Shown piece after piece: positions 35,986-47,573 of a stretch of 64,000 bases of DNA; the first letter of the stretch is position 1; each line of letters begins with the position of its first letter. Both the position numbers and the translations under genes were made by a program. The DNA is from Erpetoichthys calabaricus (taxonomy: Eukaryota > Chordata > Cladistia > Polypteriformes > Polypteridae). The notes under the pieces were generated by a model that made no database searches, was not told where the DNA came from, and saw nothing but the letters and a program-made list of their open reading frames with translations. The DNA is taken from the NCBI RefSeq assembly GCF_900747795.2, contig NC_041401.2, forward strand, positions 127,206,447 through 127,270,446. Reading direction: 5' to 3'.

Positions 35986-36475
35986 GAGAGGTTGCAAGCC
36001 CATGGACTGCTGACTACTTAACAGAAGATGTTCAAGTGCTTAAAGAAATTGGATTTAAATGGATCTGTCTTTTGGGAGTGGGGATGAAAATTGTTTTATA
36101 TGGAGTTATAAATATATGCTTTGGTATCTAGAAAATAATGAAAAGAAGCTATTAAAATGGAAAGAACATCACAATATGGAAGCTGTGACCTATGGTATGA
36201 GTTGTTAGACCACATTAATTTATTTCACATATTGTTTCTCGTAATGTACATAATTCTGGAGCATGTAAACCTGCTGTACACAAATAATTCTTCCATATGT
36301 ACTGTAAATGCAAAGCAGTGATGTTAAATGATGGGATATGAAGCCAAGGCATGTGGTTTTAAGTTGAACTCTTTAGCATTTAAGCCACACTGCCCACGGC
36401 ATTTTAGTGATTTTTGTGTGATTTGCTGCAGTCTAGCATTCAAAATAATAAAGCTTAAGGTATTTACAATTTCAT
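35986..36475 (+). other. KIAA2013: KIAA2013 3' UTR
   Basis: AATAAA at 36447-36452 is the first strong poly(A) signal after the stop, predicting an end near 36470. A second AATAAA at 36983-36988 would give a longer form. Confidence 0.5.
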
Positions 36476-37360
36476 ATATGCAGACCCACATAATTTGTTG
36501 CTGCATTAATCACAAACATTTAATTAAAGTTTTCTTTAAAAATGTTTTGACCTTACTTACTGAAAGTTTGGCAGCCTGAATGTACCCCAAAATGATGTAG
36601 CTGGTGTTATAAAAGTTCTTTAGATGCATGGATTTGTAGTCTTTTCTAGTCCTAGTACATTTACTTTTATGTTTCAATGTTTAAATTGCCTATTACAAAT
36701 TGGAGAGCACCTGAATTACACGTGAGAAATGTCTGTCTTTTTTAATGCTCTGTGAAGTATTTTAAAAGTTATTTTTCTAAATTACCGGTAATTAGGGTCT
36801 GACCCTTATTTTTTCAATCAGTACTTAGTAATGTGCACTATTGACATTTATACATTATGTGCAAAATCCCAGCAAACATCTATTGTTTTTTGATAAACAC
36901 ACACATTATACAATTTCCTATAAAACACAAGTCAAATTTAATATCAGAACACCAGTTACTGGATTTTTTATGCCTTTGTGCAAATAAATGAAAATAATAA
37001 TTTAAATCACTTATTGTTAATTATATTTAACATTAATTTCATTATCGATGAATTACTAGAACTTGGTAATTGGTAAATGTGTGCCTTAGGATTATTTTGT
37101 GTAATATTTGCACTATAAAGTAATATGAATGTTGGTAGTAATAGGTGGTCTAATTAAGGATTCTGTAGTTAAGTTATGATTTTGAGTGTGCTCTTACAGT
37201 TGCAGTCTGAGATTTTTCCTAGTAGACTAATGTCAAAGCAGACTTTAAGGAGGTTTTAATTATTGTCACTTTGTGTGGAACTGTCAGGTAGAGTGTAGTA
37301 TTTTGGCTACTTTGGCTGCTGGTACAGTATGAAGAAGTATGTATTATCTTTAATTGATAG
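36476..37360. other. Intergenic, nothing recognised
   Basis: AT-rich, no coding or repeat signal apart from the possible second poly(A) site at 36983. Confidence 0.5.
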
Positions 37361-37929
37361 TGTAGCAGTTGAGGTGTGTATCCACCTCTTGAACCCTCAG
37401 GTACCACTTCAAACACCAGGTGAAAGTACAAGACTCTTTTATTTTGCACTCACGTGCACAAAGCACCCTCCACTCCACACTACTCATATAATCAATAAAC
37501 TCACAATACTACTCTCTCCTCCTCGCCCAGACACTTCGCCACCCTACCTCCCAGCTCAGCTCAGTGTACTGGGCTTTCCCAGAGTCTTTTATACACCCTG
37601 ATCCGGAGGTGCTCCTGCCCAACAGTCCACAGTTCCTTATTCCTTCCGGGTCAGGGTAAACAGTCTTTATCTTCACTCCGGAAGCACGTCGTTTCTTCCT
37701 GTCCCGGGATTATGACGCACTTCCGGGTTATAGGGCATATAGGAGTCCACGGGCCTCCCGACAGCGACTCCCAGTGGTCCCCAGGGTATCCAGCAGGGCT
37801 GTGTACAAAAACTACATAGTCCATGAGGCCCTGCTGGAACTCGGGGCACGTCCATGCTGTTGGGGGAGCTCCTATCGGCGGCCTGGGGGTGAGGGCCGGA
37901 ATAGGAAGCCAGCAATCCACCACAATACA
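37361..37929 (-). mobile_element. Solitary LTR-like copy, minus strand (fossil)
   Basis: On the minus strand it begins TGTATTGTGG, has a GC-rich first half, TATAAAAGACTCTGGG (about 37583-37598), then AATAAAAGAG (about 37434-37443) and ends ...CTGCTACA. TG...CA ends, TATA box and poly(A) signal in this order mark a retroelement long terminal repeat. No internal genes are nearby, so it appears to be a lone LTR. No clear target duplication was found. Confidence 0.68.
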
Positions 37930-39945
37930 TAGTAACATTTTTAAAATATGTTTAAAAAGAAGTGATGCCTGAAAATGTGCATATACTGCACTGAAACCTG
38001 CAAGTTGTGCCTTGGAATTTAGAGAGAAGATGATCTCTCAGGAAAATATCTTTTAGGATTTTGTTTTTCTTTTTTTTGGGGTGATTGCTGTGTAGGGTAT
38101 GTAATACAAGTGGTTTTTAACTGTCTAGTGTGTTATGGACTGCTGATTCTACATTGTTCCTGTATATAAAATACATATGAATTTATGCATTTGTCTTGGG
38201 TTGGGTGCAGTTATAGTTGTAAGAAAAAATAAGAATATCAATAGTGCCGCCTCTTCTCATTGGGCGCTGATGTGTTAAATGTTTGCATTACAATATAAAA
38301 TTTAATACTACTGAAATCTAGTCATTGTAATTTCTTTTTCATCAGATACATTTCCAAAATGAGAATTTGTAAATAAGAGATAAATGAAGTGATACCTGTT
38401 ATCAGTAAATTGGTACAAGATTGCATTACAACTGTAAATGACTTATGAAGTGAAATTGTATTTGTATAGTGTGGCTAATTCATTTTTCTTGAATGCTTCT
38501 CTTCAAAACCCACAATTAAAAATAATTCAGTCCTATGTCTTCTGTTATATATCATTTACAGCCCTAAAAATTATTACCAGTATATGTAAGACGTAATGAG
38601 AATGATAAAAACATCTGATGAAGTATCAGCTGAGGATGGTAGTCATTTTGATCCTTTTATCCTGGACAAAGATAATAAATAATGTAATGCTTGTTTATTA
38701 CAGTTAAAATCCGGCCCAATCTCTTCTCATAACTTCCTTTAAATGTAGAGTAAGGTTTATCCCCTCACCCTACTGTCAGCTTGGCATATTTCTGTTGTTA
38801 CTGTTAATGTTTCATTCAGTAGTTTGTTCCTGTCACCCGATCCTCTGTTTAATGTCATTCAAGTAACTAACTGTGTTCAATGGCAAGACTGTGATTATTT
38901 TAGAAGTTAAGCTGTACTTGATTGAATAAAAATGATTATGTCTCTCTGTGATCACACATCCAGTATTGCTATCACATATAATGACAATAATCAGTCTGTA
39001 AGAACTTCCCATTTTCTTTTCACAGTAATGGTTCCCTTACGACACCCTTTTTTAAATGTTGAGGATTACTTGAGATACACAAAAACAGATTTAGAATACA
39101 GTCACTTCCAAAAGGATTAATTTTACATAAATAAGAAACAGAGGCTGTTTCAAACTATAAACTTTCAAGTTTGAATAGGGCCATGCTGCTTAAGCTGGTA
39201 AACATTTACATATAATCATTTATATGTAAAAATTCCTTTTGCAAATACTTTTTATAAAGGCTTTTTTTGGAAAGATGAATGCAACTGCTGGTAGGTAAGG
39301 CAGTAACAAGCACGAGTCAAATACGTGCTAAAAGAAATCTCAGTCCAAGAGTTTGTTTTAAAACGTTTAGTGAAATTTCAAAGCAAACAATCCAGACAAG
39401 AATAAAAGAAAAGGTTGTTACACACGTAGAATAGAAAGCAAAAAAAAAAAAAGACAAAAAAATGTCTCTTCTCTAAATGTAGCCTTTTCTTGTGAAACTT
39501 ACTAGAAGCTGTTTTACTTCACCTTCAGTACGTTCTAAATGTATCGCGCTGCACATTCAATTGAGCAAGTTGCGTTACATGCTATTGGGCACGTTAAGGC
39601 ATGGTTTGAAACCGTGTGGCCTCCATGCCTTACTTACAACAAGGCAGGTCACTAACTGAGACTAATCTGTAGTCCAGAGGGACAAGAAATAGTTAGAATA
39701 TACCAATTCAATTCAGCTTGTGGGGGTTATAAGAATCTTCCATAGACTGCACTAATATGTAGGCAAACATTTAACATAACTAAGCAAACACTTCTACCTA
39801 CTTGACATAACCTAAATAACTAGCAAATGGCTCGTACAATGACTACCAATAAAAGATGTGTGTGTGATAGGAGAAATTATACAATAAACATAGAGATAAC
39901 AAATACCATACATCTAAAAAAAGTAAATAACACTAGAAGGTTTTC
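37930..39945. other. Intergenic, nothing recognised
   Basis: AT-rich DNA without convincing coding sequence. The longest frames are below 65 codons and have no family resemblance. Confidence 0.5.
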
Positions 39946-40198
39946 ATAAAAAAGTAATAGTCCAGGGTAATGAAGGGTTATAGTCTATCCAAGCAGCACT
40001 AAATGCAAGGCAACTGCGAGGTCCACTTGTGCTCACACACTCATACTTGCATAGGGCCAGTATGGAATCGCCAGTTAACTGCATATGTTTAGAGATGTAG
40101 TTGGAAAATCTATGAAAACGTGCAACATTCAACACAAACGATGACTGGGTGTGGGATTCAGTAGGTTAACATGCTGACCACTGAACCACCTAACCTCC
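39946..40198 (-). mobile_element. Old, diverged SINE
   Basis: Reading minus, the ACCACTGAACCACCTAACCT end is the reverse of a SINE head (A-box region), and the internal GGAATCGCCAGTTAACTGCA matches the ATCGCCAATnCACCTAACCTGC block of the younger copies. Much more diverged than 40327-40624. Confidence 0.45.
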
Positions 40199-40326
40199 CT
40201 TTAAATGGTTCATTGTTTTTTTTATTAATTAATTTTCAAATCCTGCTTTTTTCAACAGCAGTGGGCTGGACCCAACCCTATTGCTATCCAATATTTAATA
40301 TAAAATATAAAATCAAATATTGAAGT

Positions 40327-40624
40327 CAGTCATTCAGTCATTTTCCAACCTGCTATATCCTAACACAGGTCACGGGGGTCTGCTGGAGCCAATCCCAGCC
40401 AACACAGGGCGCAAGGCAGGAACAAATCCCCAGGCAGGGCGCCAGCCCACTGCGGGACACACACACACACACACACCAAGCACACACTATGGACAATTTA
40501 GGATCGCCAATGCACCTAACCTGCATGTCTTTGGACTATGGGAGGAAATCGGAGTCCCGGGAAGCAAACCCAGGTCTCCTTACTCCTTACTCCTCGTGCT
40601 ACCACTGCACCACCATGCTGCCCC
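40327..40624 (-). mobile_element. Full-length SINE with 12-bp target duplication
   Basis: Complete from the tail (ATTTTCCAACCTGC) to the head (GCACCACCATGCTGCCCC). Flanked by AAATATTGAAGT at 40315-40326 and 40625-40636. Contains a (CA)n run at the same internal place where other copies have TGTGTG. Confidence 0.9.
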
Positions 40625-40764
40625 AAATATTGAAGTAAAAATCCATATTCATTCAATGAAAGGGGTATTGTTCATTGAAAGAAATAATGGATGGAGGTTT
40701 ACTGAGTTTGGTAGATTGTATGATAATTATAATAAATTTCACATAGTACATCTTCTACTGTAGA

Positions 40765-41990
40765 CCATTAATTCATTAAAACATTTACAAGTCATTCATC
40801 CCTGAAAAAATTAATCCAAGATAACATTAAGTCGAACTTTGAGGGTTCCTAAAGTTCTAGGGTACAACCGTACTTTAATTTAATTCCAAATGTCTGATTC
40901 AGAGGGAAGAAAAGCCTTTTGACTTTTGTGCAGAATTTACCTTTTAACTAGGTTTCATCTGTGTCCTCATTTTTTTGAAGTGCTCATTTCAAAGGAACAG
41001 CTGGGATCCACCACTCTAATTCCCTTCATAATTTTAAAACATTTCTGTCAGGTCACTTTTTAATATCTATTTTCTTAGACTGAATAGATTCAGTTTCTTT
41101 AATCTTGCCTTATAGCTTCTACTTTGTACTCTTAGAGTCTGTGTAGCTGCTCATATCTGTATTTCTCTAGCATGACTATATCTTTTTTACGAGTATGGGA
41201 TTCAGGCCTGCACACAATATGACAGACAAGGCCTCACAAGTGCTTAATATAGCTTAAGGATAACCATCCTTGCCTTCTACTCCACAAAACCTTCTTAACT
41301 GCTTCTGTACATTGTCTTGATGTAGACAGTGACAAGTCCATTAGAAGTTCCATGCCTTTATCATAAGATTTTCTTTCAAATATCACATCCCTATTCTTTA
41401 TTCAGATATACCACATGTAATACTTTATATTTATTTACATTAAATTCCCCATGCCACAAACTTGCTTGAGCCAAAATTTTGTCCACATCCCTTTCCAATG
41501 TTCAAATAAATCAACCTTTTATTTATATTTTTATCAAGATACATGAAATAGCAGTGGCCCCACCACTGATCCTTGAAGGACACTACTACTTCCAACATAA
41601 TTTAGAAAAAGATCCTCACACTAGATTTGCTTCTGGTGTTGAAGCTGATTTGGCATGCATCTATGCACTGTACCTTCAACTCCCAGAACTTATAGGTTGA
41701 TTACTAGCCTCTCAAATCTTGTCACATGCTTTCTGAAAATCAAGATTAATAATATGATGCACAACTCTCTGATGGAATGCTTTTGTTTCTTTCTAATTGA
41801 ATTCTAGCATGTTAGTAAAGACAGGATCTCTCCATCTCAACCGATGCTGACTGTTGACTAGTACACCACTTTATCTTGCTTGTTTTCCTTAATTGCTTCC
41901 CTTCATTTGCCTTTTGATATATGTAACTTTTCTGGCCTATAGCTACTTGGATCTGTCCCATCGCCTTCAGTAATAAAGAATAACATCTAG
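40765..41990 (-). mobile_element. CR1-like LINE, minus strand
   Basis: The 3' UTR (40765-41100) matches the 3' part of the copy at 960-1225 inverted. RT traces lie at 41650-41990, including NSQHRLRWRDPVFTNMLEF and INLDFQKACDKI. Interrupted by many stops. Confidence 0.6.
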
Positions 41991-42944
41991 CATATAGGTT
42001 AGTACTGTATGTTTTTTTGTTAGTACTATGTTTTTTTTACCAGTGTCTAACAATATGATATTTTAAAATCTTTAAACAGGTAGGGAAGTTTATGTCATTT
42101 TAAAAGAAAGTAAGTTGTACAACCAGTTATAGCTCTGGGACATTTACGACAATACTAAATCAGATAAGACCTTTTCTTAAGTGCTTTTGAAACATCTGTG
42201 GTGGGGAGGACAAGAGTTGACCAGAGTGGGACAGGTGGGCAGGGTCGCTTTATGTTGTGTGAGCCCATGTCCCCAGGAAAAAAGGCTGGAATGAAAGGGA
42301 TAAATAGAATTTATGGCATGCCTTCACCCCTCCAAGAGGAAAGCTTAGGCTGGAGTGGGGGCTAAATCTGCCTTTACTGAATCATGTTTTGAACAGGACT
42401 GGAATGAAACAGGGGAGTCGTCCTGCACTGTGATATCTTATTGTTCCAGGATGTGTATCAATGAAGCTGGACCAACATAAAAACAGGTAACAAAAGAGCT
42501 CTCTCTCACTCTTGGCTGCCCAATGCAGGCAGACCATGCTGCCACCAACACTCACAATGGGTCAGTTAAGACCTATTCTACACTGAGACAGATACATTTA
42601 AAAATTAATCTATATTTGTTAATTCATTTCACCTTCCTTAATGTTGATGTTGGTTATAAATGGGAAAATCTAGAGAAATACCCATGCAGAGAGCAAATTG
42701 GCATGGCATACAACTCCAGGACACTGGAGCTATGAGACACCAGTACTAACTGCTGCAGTCACCAAGTACTGAATCATTTGGACTTTATTAATGATTGTAT
42801 TAATTTACCTAAATCATAATTATCATAATAGTGCCATAATTATTTTCACCTCAGTTTCGGGTAGTTTTCATGTTCTCCCTTTGCAGGAGCCTATCTTGTA
42901 ATATTTTATGAGGTTAGAGAATACATTGGCAGGGATCTTAAACT
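41991..42944. other. No gene; possible old SINE
   Basis: 42640-42770 resembles a strongly diverged minus-strand SINE (ATACCCATGCAGAGAG, GGACACTGGAGCTATGAGAC). 42190-42520 is GC-richer and unassigned. Confidence 0.4.
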
Positions 42945-44580
42945 AGTACTAAATTCAAAGTGTTTCCTCTTTACGATTTTCATAAAGCATTCGACTCAGT
43001 TGATTGAGCTGCCCTGTGTGGGACATCCTGCGACTTTGCAGGATCCATCTGAAGTTGCTGGATATCATGGCCAGCCTGTACACGGGTACTGTGAGTGCTG
43101 TACAGAGTGGAGGCAGAACCTCTGTGTTTTTCCCAGTTGATTCTGGGTTTTGTCAGGGGTGTGTTCTTGCTCCTACTCTGTTCAATGCTTGCATGGACTG
43201 GGTGTTGGGCAGGGTTGTGGAGTCCAGTGGCTGTGGGGCATCTGTTGGTGAAGAAAGATTCACCGATCTTGAATTTGCTGCTGATGATGTGATATTTGCA
43301 GAGTCAATGGAAGTTCTGATCAGGGTTCTCGAGAGACTGAGCGAGGAGTGTGAGTGTCTGGGCTTGCAAGTGTCCTGGATAAAAAGCAAGATCCAGGCCT
43401 TTAATGGCCTCTTGAGCACAGCCATCAGCTGTCTGTGAAGAGAGTGTCAACCTTGTTGAGAGGTTTACTTACCTCAGCAGTTGCATTCATATTTCTGGTG
43501 ACTCTTCCTATGAAGTCAGTAGACGGACTGGGAGAGCACTGGGGGGTCATGAGGTCACTGGAAAGGAGTGTGTGGCACTCCTGATATCTATTCAAAAGGA
43601 CGAAGGTCCAAGTCTTTAGAGTCCTGGGGCCTCATGTATAACGCCGTGCGTAGAACTCACACTATAACATGGCGTAAGCACAAAAGCGGGAATGTGCGTA
43701 CGCACAGGAAAATCCAGATGCAGGAATCTGTGCGCACGCAAACTTTCACATTCTTCCACTACAAAAATCCCGATCAGCGTGAAAAGTAACGCACGTGCAC
43801 GCGCCTTCTGTCCCACCCCAACTCCTCCCAGAATTACGCCTCTTTGAATATGCAAATCGATATAAATAGCCTTCTGTGAAAAGACAATGGGAAAAGCACG
43901 GGGGAAAATATAAGAATTTCAGCGAATACCAAGTGGAGGCAAAGGAAAAACGTACTATTTGTTGGTTTAAACAGTGGTATAATCAACAAAAGGAAGTTGA
44001 TCGAGTGACAGAGTGTCGGAGAAAGGAATGTGGGTCTAAGAAAGAAAGGGTGGCCACACAGGAACAGTGCACTGCTTTGACGCTGGGTGCCGCCAGTCTG
44101 CAAAACCGAGCGGAGAAATTGCGTACGCCAAGGTATGAGGTACCGTGGAAATGTGCGTGGCTTTACGCCAAGTTTAGGTTTTATACATCGCGATTTGAGC
44201 GTGGAAACGTTCGTACGCAACATGTCTGTGCATACGCACCGTTTATACATGATGCCCCTGGTGCTTCCTGTTTTGCAATATGTTTGAGACATTGATGATA
44301 TCCAGTGACCTGAGGTGAAGGCTAGACTCCTTCAGTACTGTGTCTCTTCAGAGAATCCTTGGGCATCACTGGTTTGACTTTGTGCTGAATGAGTGGTTGC
44401 TCATGGAGTCCCAAATGAGGCACATTACCTGCATTGTAAGAGAGCATCAGTTTTGGCACTGTGGCCATCTGGCACAATTCCCAGAGGGTGATCCAGTTCA
44501 CAAGATCCTCATTTTTAGAAACCAAGCAGCTGAACCAGGCCAAGGGGACGCCTTTGTAACACCTGGCTGCAACAGATAGA
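42945..44580 (+). mobile_element. LINE RT remnant split by a Harbinger-like element
   Basis: 43004-43438 encodes DSGFCQGCVLAPTLFNACMD and LEFAADDVIFAESMEVLIRV (the catalytic FADD box, here with an extra Ala), then LGLQVSWIKSKIQAF: RT motifs 4-6 of a fish LINE. The LINE C-terminal part resumes after the insertion, with a LGHxAxFPxxDPxHxI-like motif (about 44450-44510). Clade not certain. Breaks are present before 43004 and after 43438. Confidence 0.65.
43627..44257 (+). mobile_element. Short Harbinger-like element, 631 bp
   Basis: Ends GGGCCTCATGTATAA and TTATACATGATGCCC are inverted. CTG lies on both sides (43624-43626 and 44258-44260), a 3-bp target duplication. Rich in GTACGCA/TGCGTAC motifs near both ends. 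An ATG at 43886 starts a remnant of the Myb-like protein (FSEYQVEAKE...). It shares its right arm with 9189-11286. Confidence 0.75.
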
Positions 44581-44828
44581 TGGTCATTTCTGGGATCTCA
44601 AGCTGTTTCATCGTGGGTGTGGCAACATGCTGTACCAGTGCATGCTTCTGTACCTGACCTGTCCTGATCTGTTTCCAGGTCCTCAGTTACAGTATCCTTT
44701 GGTCTGTGCTTATGAGCCGCCTTCTTCAATTCAAATCCAAGGTTTTCTTTCAATTCGGTAAAATGTGGGAACTGAACATTCCATTTTTAAAATATTGAAT
44801 GTTTGTCAGCAAATTCAATATGAATGTA

Positions 44829-46438
44829 CAGTATCTCACAAAAGTGAGTAAACCCCTCACATTTTTGTAAATATTTTATTTTATCTTTTCATGGGACAAC
44901 ACTGAAGATATGACACTTTGATACTATGTAAAGTAGTCAGTGTACAGCTTGTTTAACAGTGTAAATTTGCTGTCCCCTCAAAATAACTCAACACACAGCC
45001 ATTAATGTGTAAACCGCTGGCAACAAAAGTGAGTACACCCCTAAGTGTACTCAAATTGTGCCCAATTTTCCCTCCCCAGTGTCATGTGACTCATTAGTGT
45101 TACAAGGTCTCAGGTGTGAATGGGGAGCAGGTGTGTTAAATTTGATGTTCTTGCTCTTACACTCTCTCATACTGGTCACTGGAAGTTCAACATGGCACCT
45201 CATGGCAAAGAACTCTCTGAGGATCTGACAACAAGAATTGCTGCTCTACATAAAGATGGCCTCGGCTGTAAGAAGATTGCCAACACCCTGAAACTGAGCT
45301 GCAGCACGGTGGCCAAGACTATACAGTGGTTTAACAGGACAGGTTCCACTCAGAACAGGCCTTGCCATGGTCGACCAATGAGGTTGAGTGCACATGCTCA
45401 GCATCATATCCAGAGGTTGTCTTTTGAAAATAGATGTATGAGTGCTGCCAGCATTGTTGCAGAGGTTGAAGGGGTGGGGGGTCAGCCTGTCAGTGCTCAG
45501 ACCATACGCCCACTGTACACTGCATCAAATTGGTCTGCATGGCTGTCGTCCAAGAAGGAAGCCTCTTCTAAAGATGATGCACAAGAAAGCCCACAAACAG
45601 TTTGCTGAAGACAAGCAGACTAAGGACATGGATTACTGGAACCATGTCCTGTGGTCTGATGAGACCAAGATAAACTTATTTGGTTCAGATGGTGTCAAGC
45701 GTGGGTGGCGGCAACCAGTGAGGAGTACAAAGTGTGTCTTGCCTACAGTCAAGCATGGTGGTGGGACTGTCATGGTTTGGGGCAGCATGAGTGCTGCCGG
45801 CACTGGGGAGCTACAATTCATTGAGGGAACCATGAATGCCAACATGTACTGTGACATACTGAAGCAGAGCATGATCCCCTCCCTTCGGAAACTGAATATG
45901 ATAACGACCCCAAACACACCTCCAAGACGACCACTGCCTTGTTAAAGAAACTGAGGGTAAAGGGGCTGGACTGGCCAAGCATGTCTCCAGACCTAAACTC
46001 TATTGAGCATCTGTGGGGCATCCTCAAATGGAAGGTGGAGGAGTACAAGGTCTCTGACATCCACCAGCTCCGTGATGTCATCCTGGAGGAGTGGAAGAGG
46101 ATTCCAGTGGCAACCTGTGAAGCTCTAGTGAACGCCATGCTCAAGAGAGTTAAGGCAGTGCTGGAAAATAATGGTGGCCACACAAAATATTGACACTTTG
46201 GGCACAATTTGGACATTTTTCACTTAGGGGTGCACTCACTTTTGTTCCCAGTGGTTTAGACATTAATGGCTGTGTGTTGAGTTATTTTGAGGGGACAGCA
46301 AATTTACACTGTTATACAAGCTGTACACTGACTACTTTACATTGTATCAAAGTGTCATATCTTCAGTGTTGTCCCATGAAAAGATATAATAAAACGTTTA
46401 CAAAAATTTGAGGGGTGTCCTCACTTTTGTAGATACTG
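44829..46438 (+). mobile_element. Tc1/mariner element with about 230-bp inverted repeats
   Basis: Starts CAGTATCTCACAAAAGTGAG after TA and ends in the inverted form before TA. The left arm (44829-45064) and right arm (46199-46438) are near-complementary, and each holds an inner AAAAGTGAGTACACCCCT-type repeat, the IR/DR layout in which the transposase binds two sites per arm. Encloses a transposase pseudogene. Confidence 0.93.
45192..46193 (+). pseudogene. Tc1-like transposase with two frameshifts
   Basis: About 334 codons from MAPHGKELSEDLTTRI to GGHTKY. N-terminal helix-turn-helix (GCKKIANTLKLSCSTVAKTI), GRPMRLS linker, first Asp in VLWSDETKINLFGS, glycine box KHGGGTVMVWGSM, second Asp in DNDPKHTSK, Glu in PDLNSIEHLWG. 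A small insertion near 45515 shifts the frame and a deletion near 45895 shifts it back, leaving three pieces (45192-45608, 45442-45945, 45939-46193). The key acidic residues are all present, but no single frame holds them. Confidence 0.9.
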
Positions 46439-46816
46439 TATATCTTGCTCTCACTTTAAGGCCTGCTTGCCTTCAGTTTGCAGCCTCCTGAAAAAGATGT
46501 TTTGGATCACATGTCCTTTTAATTGGTTGATTCTTTGACTTCAGTGAGGGCCTGAGGAGCAGCAGCAAAGACGTGTCATTGCATTTATCAGCATATATGA
46601 GGGTCTTTCTTCTAATCATGCATTTTAAATTCGACACATTTAAATTTAATGCTGACCTATGTAGCCTTTATTTCTAATCCAAGTATGGAGTTATACAGGC
46701 TGATTGCTGTCAACATCTTCCCTTTTCAAATATCTTCCTGATATATAGTTTGTATATTCCTCTGTGAGTATTTCTTAATTATTGCACAGTACTTATTTCA
46801 CTTGCATCACTACTTA
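46439..46816. other. Spacer between two Tc1 elements
   Basis: No feature recognised. Confidence 0.5.
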
Positions 46817-46972
46817 CAGTGGTGTGAAAAACTATTTGCCCCCTTCCTGATTTCTTATTCTTTTGCATGTTTGTCACACAAAATGTTTCTGATCATCAAA
46901 CACATTTAACCATTAGTCAAATATAACACAAGTAAACACAAAATGCAGTTTTTAAATGATGGTTTTTATTAT

Positions 46973-47340
46973 GGGCGGCACGGTGGCGCAGTGGGTAGCG
47001 CTGCTGCCTCGCAGTTGGGAGATCTGGGGACCTGGGTTCGATTCCAGGGTCCTCCCTGCGTGGAGTTTGCATGTTCTCCCCGTGTCTGCGTGGGTTTCCT
47101 CCGGGCGCTCCGGTTTCCTCCCACATTCCAAAGACATGCAGGTTAGGTGGATTGGCGATTCTAAATTGGCCCTAGTGTGTGCTTGGTGTGTGGGTGTGTT
47201 TGTGTGTGTCCTGTGGTGGGTTGGCACCCTGCCCAGGATTGTTTCCTGCCTTGTGCCCTGTGTTGGCTGGGATTGGCTCCAGCAGACCCCCGTGACCCTG
47301 TGTTCGGATTCAGCGGGTTGGAAAATGGATGGATGGATGG
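46973..47340 (+). mobile_element. Complete tRNA-headed SINE
   Basis: A 368-bp reference copy for this window. Head GGCACGGTGGCGCAGTGGGT (A-box-like), GGGTTCGATTCC (B box), body with GCATGTTCTCCCCGTGTCTG, then CTGTGGTGGGTTGGCACC and a (GGAT)n tail. Flanked by exact 14-bp duplications ATGGTTTTTATTAT (46959-46972 and 47341-47354). The empty site is preserved, inverted, in the other arm of the Tc1 element (near 48660-48675), which proves the insertion. Confidence 0.96.
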
Positions 47341-47573
47341 ATGGTTTTTATTATTTAGGGAGAAAAAAAATCCAAACCTACATGGCCCTGTGTGAAAAAG
47401 TAATTGCCCCCTTGTTAAAAAATAACCTAACTGTGGTGTATCACCCTGAGTTCAATTTCCGTAGCCACCCCCAGGCCTGATTACTGCCACACCTGTTTCA
47501 ATCAAGAAATCACTTAAATAGGAGCTGCCTGACACAGAGAAGTAGACCAAAAGCACCTCAAAAGCTAGACATC

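Noticed and set aside
43568-43789. 73-codon frame crossing the Harbinger-like left end
   Set aside because: It joins LINE and element sequence by chance.
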